A stretch of DNA of 45,735 nucleotides from MGBC163016 sp910588905. Its GTDB lineage: Bacteria; Actinomycetota; Coriobacteriia; Coriobacteriales; Eggerthellaceae. The notes under the pieces were generated by a model. It was not told where the DNA came from. It searched no databases and saw only the letters and a list, made by a program, of their open reading frames with translations. The stretch covers positions 1 to 45,735 of the forward strand of contig CAPGDO010000017.1 in the NCBI GenBank assembly GCA_948616985.1. Direction: 5' to 3'. Every line of letters starts with the position of its first letter. Positions within the stretch are counted from its first letter, which is position 1. The position numbers were made by a program, and so were the translations under genes. Below, piece after piece: positions 42,601 to 45,735 of the stretch.

Positions 42601-43563
42601 ATGTCAACCTATGCTTTCAGGGGCAATGCCCACTTCATCGAGCAGATCCAGGAGCGTCTGGCCCAGGCAGGCTTCACTCGCGAAGGCGAAGTGGAAGCCG
42701 CTAGTTTCGTCATCACCTACTGCACCACTATGACCCAGCTGGAAGACCTCTACTTCGGCGAGGACGGCCTGCTCCAGAGGATGGTAGAGGGGGCTCAGGT
42801 GATAGACATGAGCCCGGTCACTCCCAATTTCGCCGATGAGATGAATGCCGTTGCCACTTTGAGCGGCTTTTCCATGGTCACGGCTCCGGCGGTGGTGCGG
42901 GACAAGGTAGCTGCCCACGGTTTGGAGAAGGAGAATCTGACAACGTTCTGCTACGGTGAAGGAGATGCTCTCCTTCGCGCAGAGGCCCTGTTGGATGCCG
43001 TGTTCTCCCAGCGGGAAGAACGGTCATCGGCGGCAGCCTGTCAGCTGGCACGCATGACCATCACCATCCAGGATACCGCCCAGATCATGAGCGCCGTAGA
43101 GGCTCTGGCGCTCTCTAAGGGTGCGCGCACGCTCATCTTGGGGACAGAGGCCTCACCGCTTGCTCCTGCGGCTACCACGCCGGTGGTCGCCGATGTCCTT
43201 GAGGCTGTGGCTCAGAAGCGCTTCAATGGGTCCTATAGCGTCGAGATGCTCATGGCGGAGCTCTCCAGCATCCTCATGGCCGCTGATGACCACGAGATCA
43301 TCTTGCCCCAAGTGGAAAGCGCCTTCCACTTGATAGAGCTGCTGGCTGTCATCGGGGGAGCCTCCAAGAGCCCTGCTGCATTGGCCCTAGTCTATGGCTC
43401 TGACCATGATGGGGAGAGCTACGGCCTTGATTGGTCACGGGCGAATGCTCTGTATCAGGGTGAGGAAGGGCCTGCTGACGAGGCGGACGAAGCGGGCTTC
43501 GATGAAGAGGATGACTACCTCAACGAGATGTTCGGGATATCCACAGGCTACTCTTCGAACTGA
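42601..43563 (+). CDS. degenerate beta-hydroxyacid-dehydrogenase-like protein
   Basis: This 320-residue protein is not a recognised named enzyme. Residues 45-100 resemble 3-hydroxyisobutyrate dehydrogenases: YFGEDGLLQRMVEGAQVIDM matches 'G..GLL....PG.VVIDMST', followed by SPVTPNFADEMNAVA and FSMVTAPAVV. The N-terminal dinucleotide loop GxGxMG is missing (YAFRGNAHFIEQIQERLAQA), and the GGxxGA catalytic region and the catalytic lysine are not evident. The C-terminal 35 residues are strongly acidic (EEGPADEADEAGFDEEDDY). It may be a non-catalytic relative or bind another ligand. It sits between degV and the radical SAM gene in one operon. Confidence 0.75.
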   Translation: MSTYAFRGNAHFIEQIQERLAQAGFTREGEVEAASFVITYCTTMTQLEDLYFGEDGLLQRMVEGAQVIDMSPVTPNFADEMNAVATLSGFSMVTAPAVVRDKVAAHGLEKENLTTFCYGEGDALLRAEALLDAVFSQREERSSAAACQLARMTITIQDTAQIMSAVEALALSKGARTLILGTEASPLAPAATTPVVADVLEAVAQKRFNGSYSVEMLMAELSSILMAADDHEIILPQVESAFHLIELLAVIGGASKSPAALALVYGSDHDGESYGLDWSRANALYQGEEGPADEADEAGFDEEDDYLNEMFGISTGYSSN

Positions 43564-43574
43564 GCGGCCCTCTG

Positions 43575-44477
43575 ATGGCGGGATGCAGGCTCTGTCCGCG
43601 TCTGTGCAACGCTGATCGCAGCTCAGGGGAGCGGGGAGCATGCGGTGCCGATGGAAGGTTGCTCGTCTCCCATGTTATGCTGCACCATTGGGAGGAGCCG
43701 CCTATCAGCGGCACGGCGGGCAGCGGTACCATCTTCTTTCCTGGATGCTCCTTGAGGTGCGCTTACTGTCAGAACCAAGCCATATCCCGTAGCCTCAGGG
43801 GTCGGGAGCTGAGCGTGGATGAGCTGGCTTCTGAGATGATCTCATTGCAGGAAGCCGGGGCGATGAACGTGAATCTGGTCACCCCCACCCATTTCGCCCC
43901 TTCCATTCGCGCTTCCATCCATCAGGCTCGCGAATGCGGACTGCATTTGCCCATCATTTGGAACACCAGTGGCTATGAGACGGTGGAGGCTCTGCGGGAT
44001 AACGCAGGCTTCGTGGATGTGTATCTCACTGACTTCAAGTACGCTGACAGCCGTCTGGCCCAAGAGCTTTCCAAGGTTGCAGATTACCCCACCTGGGCGC
44101 TCAAGGCCTTGGAGGAGATGGTCGCACAAGTGGGAGAGCCAGCCTATGACGATCATCGGGGGAGCCAGCGCCTTGTAAGGGGAGTGGTGGTGCGCCATCT
44201 CATCCTACCCGGTCTGGTTGAGGCATCCGTTGAGGCGTTGCGTCTTCTGAGGCATCGTTTCGGAAGCGGCCTTCGGCTCTCCCTCATGAGCCAGTACACC
44301 CCCGTCATCCCGAATAGCTCACCTGTCTTGCGCAGCTTCCCTGAGCTGGGACGCGCGCTCACCTCTGAAGAATACGAGCACGTGTTGGATGTGGCTGATG
44401 AACTGGGCTTCGAAGACTACTTCTGGCAGGAGGGCGATCCTGCCCAGGAGAGCTTCATACCGGATTTTGAGGTCTGA
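43575..44477 (+). CDS. PflX-like radical SAM protein
   Basis: This 300-residue protein of the PflX group (COG1313) has no known substrate. The N-terminus has the cysteine module CRLCPRLCNADRSSGERGAC, then HHWEEPPISGTAGSGTIFF and the radical-SAM cluster motif CSLRCAYCQNQ (CxxxCxxC). MNVNLVTPTHFAPSI and VDVYLTDFKYAD follow. Members resemble pyruvate formate-lyase activase and may generate a glycyl radical, but no such target lies nearby. The ATG at 43575 is 11 bases after the previous stop. It is the last gene of the plus-strand run that began at 34830. Confidence 0.9.
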   Translation: MAGCRLCPRLCNADRSSGERGACGADGRLLVSHVMLHHWEEPPISGTAGSGTIFFPGCSLRCAYCQNQAISRSLRGRELSVDELASEMISLQEAGAMNVNLVTPTHFAPSIRASIHQARECGLHLPIIWNTSGYETVEALRDNAGFVDVYLTDFKYADSRLAQELSKVADYPTWALKALEEMVAQVGEPAYDDHRGSQRLVRGVVVRHLILPGLVEASVEALRLLRHRFGSGLRLSLMSQYTPVIPNSSPVLRSFPELGRALTSEEYEHVLDVADELGFEDYFWQEGDPAQESFIPDFEV

Positions 44478-44521
44478 CCAGCTAATCTGGTGCCGCAACT
44501 GAGGCAACCTTATCCATAGGC

Positions 44522-44662
44522 GCCGACCTCGGTCGGCCCGGGGTCGAACACGTTCGACCCCTACGAGAATAATGTCACCGGTCCTTTGTGGGGACTGATC
44601 ATGATCGACCCCTCCTGCGGGTGATGTGTCAGATTGTTGTAGGGGCTGATCTAGGTCAGCCC
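44522..44662. repeat. cluster of four palindromic hairpin units
   Basis: Within the 252-base gap 44478-44729 lie four hairpins. They are GCCGACC-TC-GGTCGGC (44522-44537), a perfect 22-base palindrome GGGGTCGAAC-AC-GTTCGACCCC (44540-44561), an imperfect GGGG...CCCC copy around GATCATGATC (44590-44612), and GGGCTGATC-TA-GGTCAGCCC (44643-44662). They share a 'TAGGGG..GA-C..G-TC..CCCC' plan. The outer flanks also pair imperfectly: CACCTG near 44670 with CAGGTG near 44704. No open frame of note is present. Confidence 0.75.
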
Positions 44663-44729
44663 GCCGTTGCACCTGGGATAACCCCATACGCCAGGCCACC
44701 CGGCAGGTGCTGCAACATATCCTATCCAG

Positions 44730-45194
44730 CTAGAAGGGGACCTCAGAGTAGTCCAGTCCGAAGCTCTCCAAGAGCCAAGCGAAGAGCTCATCACAGCTGA
44801 AGATGTTCATGGTAGTGGTTTCGAAGTCCGATGCGTTCCTAGTGACGATCGCGTCAGCTCTCACCTTCATAGCCACCTCGTAGAGGAGCGCGTCTTCTGG
44901 ATCCTTCCATCCCGTTGCTAACATTGCATCTATCTCAGTTGTGCCGACAGGATAGACATTCACGAATGATCTCAATCCTTGGAGTGCGGATAGAGCGGGA
45001 GCCAGGCGATCCTTAGCGCCACCATTCGAGAGGATATAGATCAAGTCAGTGAATTGGGACGAGGCCGACCACAGCTCGAATTCTCCAACGCGTCCGCAGA
45101 GGAGCACACGCCGGGCAGGCTCATAGAAGGGTTCGCGCACACCGAGGCAGTCAACGATGATGTTAGTGTCCAGAAGGACCCGCGCCTTCGCCAT
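44730..45194 (-). CDS. PIN-domain toxin
   Basis: This 154-residue protein has the PIN nuclease fold: VLLDTNIIVDCL with the first acidic residue (Asp9), a conserved acidic site in WKDPEDALLYEVA, and ADAIVTRNASDF with the last aspartate. The PIN toxins of type II modules usually cut RNA, often tRNA or rRNA. The start codon directly follows the stop of the antitoxin-like gene, the usual toxin position. All catalytic acids seem present, so the toxin is probably active. Confidence 0.85.
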   Translation of the reverse strand: MAKARVLLDTNIIVDCLGVREPFYEPARRVLLCGRVGEFELWSASSQFTDLIYILSNGGAKDRLAPALSALQGLRSFVNVYPVGTTEIDAMLATGWKDPEDALLYEVAMKVRADAIVTRNASDFETTTMNIFSCDELFAWLLESFGLDYSEVPF

Positions 45195-45497
45195 CTATAC
45201 CAAGCTCCGGGAGCGAAGGCGGCTCATCTTCGCGTCGATGTCGCTCATATCTGAGATGTTTGGGCTCAAGGGGACCAGGAGCGTGTCGATGAAGGAGGCT
45301 GCCATTGCCCATTTGGTGGACTCGTCTTCAAGGCAGCTATCACTGCCATCAAGGAAGCTGGCAGAATGATCTTCTATGAGCTTGGAATACATCCGATTGA
45401 TGGCCTGAGAGGCATTCAACCCCGCATCCCTCAGGACTGCATTCCCAGCGGCCTTCTTCTGAAAGGGCATGCGACCGGTGACCATGGCATCTTCCAT
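45195..45497 (-). CDS. RelB/DinJ-like antitoxin
   Basis: This 100-residue protein is encoded just before the PIN toxin. The first 45 residues (MVTGRMPFQKKAAGNAVLRDAGLNAS-type pattern) fit a ribbon-helix-helix DNA-binding domain as in RelB/DinJ antitoxins. The C-terminal half, with many acidic residues and a hydrophobic segment (AASFIDTLLVPL), would bind the toxin. The start at 45497 has GGAGG four bases upstream; an internal ATG at codon 5 is possible. A palindrome overlapping its promoter supports autoregulation. Confidence 0.75.
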   Translation of the reverse strand: MEDAMVTGRMPFQKKAAGNAVLRDAGLNASQAINRMYSKLIEDHSASFLDGSDSCLEDESTKWAMAASFIDTLLVPLSPNISDMSDIDAKMSRLRSRSLV

Positions 45498-45509
45498 AGC
45501 GCCTCCTTA

Positions 45510-45527
45510 GTACAACATAGATTGTAC
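45510..45527 (-). promoter_or_regulatory. operator and -10 box of the toxin-antitoxin pair
   Basis: GTACAA-CATAGA-TTGTAC is a perfect 6-6-6 inverted repeat. It overlaps a minus-strand -10 hexamer TACAAT (45521-45526). The antitoxin start is 13 bases downstream. Antitoxins of this kind usually bind such a site to repress their own operon. Confidence 0.65.
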
Positions 45528-45639
45528 AACAATAGGATGGACGCGATCAGGAGAATCGAAGGCATATCCGATCCATTTCAGTGCTCTTGTGGTGAAGCGT
45601 GATCTTGTCATAGGGGCTCCGTTGAAGCCCAGTAAAGAA

Positions 45640-45670
45640 AGACGAACACCCGGTAGATGGGTGTTCGTCT
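45640..45670 (-). terminator. intrinsic terminator of ssrA
   Basis: This is an 11-base-pair hairpin (AGACGAACACC paired with GGTGTTCGTCT) with a 9-base loop. On the minus strand it is followed by TTTCTTT. It lies 10 bases beyond the CCA end of tmRNA. Confidence 0.85.
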
Positions 45671-45680
45671 AGTTCTCTTA

Positions 45681-45735
45681 TGGTGGAGGCGCGGAGAATC
45701 GAACTCCGGTCCATACCAGATCCTCGATGAGGCGC
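45681..45735 (-). ncRNA. ssrA: tmRNA, 3' part
   Basis: Read on the minus strand, the sequence ends in a T-arm (CGGAG-TTCGATT-CTCCG), the acceptor strand CGCCTCC, then A and CCA. This is the tRNA-like 3' end of tmRNA, which rescues stalled ribosomes with its partner SmpB. Upstream bases (GGATCTGGTATGGAC) do not form an anticodon arm, so a normal tRNA is unlikely. The tag-peptide frame and 5' half lie beyond the right window edge. A terminator follows at 45640-45670. Confidence 0.88.

Noticed and set aside
45681..45735. A normal tRNA instead of tmRNA
   Set aside because: The T-arm and CCA are present but bases upstream cannot form an anticodon arm, and the terminator and end sequence fit ssrA.
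1..45735. CRISPR array, insertion sequence or prophage
   Set aside because: No regularly spaced repeats, transposase, integrase or phage structural gene was seen on either strand.

Overview
This 45.7-kb window, judged by eye as moderately GC-rich, looks chromosomal and actinobacterial. The best guess is class Coriobacteriia (Olsenella, Collinsella or Atopobium-like). Reasons: GTG/TTG starts, a GBS_Bsp-like-repeat L,D-transpeptidase, DUF1385, ThyX, LCP and lic genes together, a tmk-holB-ricT housekeeping block, and ssrA at the right edge. The assignment is inference; no rRNA is present.

Region 1 (1-28.2 kb) is a cell-surface glycopolymer locus. It opens with the end of an L,D-transpeptidase. 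A rfbA-rfbD-rfbB-rfbC operon for dTDP-L-rhamnose follows, running on into a large two-domain GT2 enzyme, a GlfT2-like galactofuranosyltransferase and a many-pass membrane protein. Next come two GT4 enzymes, a GT2/DUF2304 pair and a LicD protein. The next block handles an amino alcohol (choline or ethanolamine): a Wzx/TacF-like flippase fused to LicD, an HTH-LicC-LicA triple fusion, an EutH permease, a second LicA-type kinase and a LicB-type permease. The locus closes with a GT2, a WecA/TagO-type initiating transferase, a GlfT1-like GT2, a polysaccharide deacetylase and an LCP ligase ending in a strong bidirectional terminator.

Taken together, region 1 suggests a lipid-linked GlcNAc-rhamnose-galactofuranose polymer, started by the WecA-like enzyme, decorated with phospho-amino-alcohol by LicD, flipped, and attached to the wall by LCP. 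It combines mycobacterial galactan logic with pneumococcal teichoic acid (lic/tacF) logic. This is the most interesting feature of the window.

Region 2 (28.2-44.5 kb) is mostly housekeeping: an orphan Hpt protein, thyX, DUF1385, an archaeal-type topA, two-subunit fumarase, malic enzyme, tmk, holB, ricT-like PSP1, pncB, two degV genes, a degenerate dehydrogenase-like protein and a PflX-type radical SAM protein. Most plus-strand genes overlap or abut.

Region 3 (44.5-45.7 kb) holds a cluster of palindromes, a PIN-toxin/antitoxin pair, and the 3' end of tmRNA with its terminator, both on the minus strand.

There is no gene-free stretch longer than about 255 bases. No CRISPR array, insertion sequence, rRNA or complete tRNA was seen.
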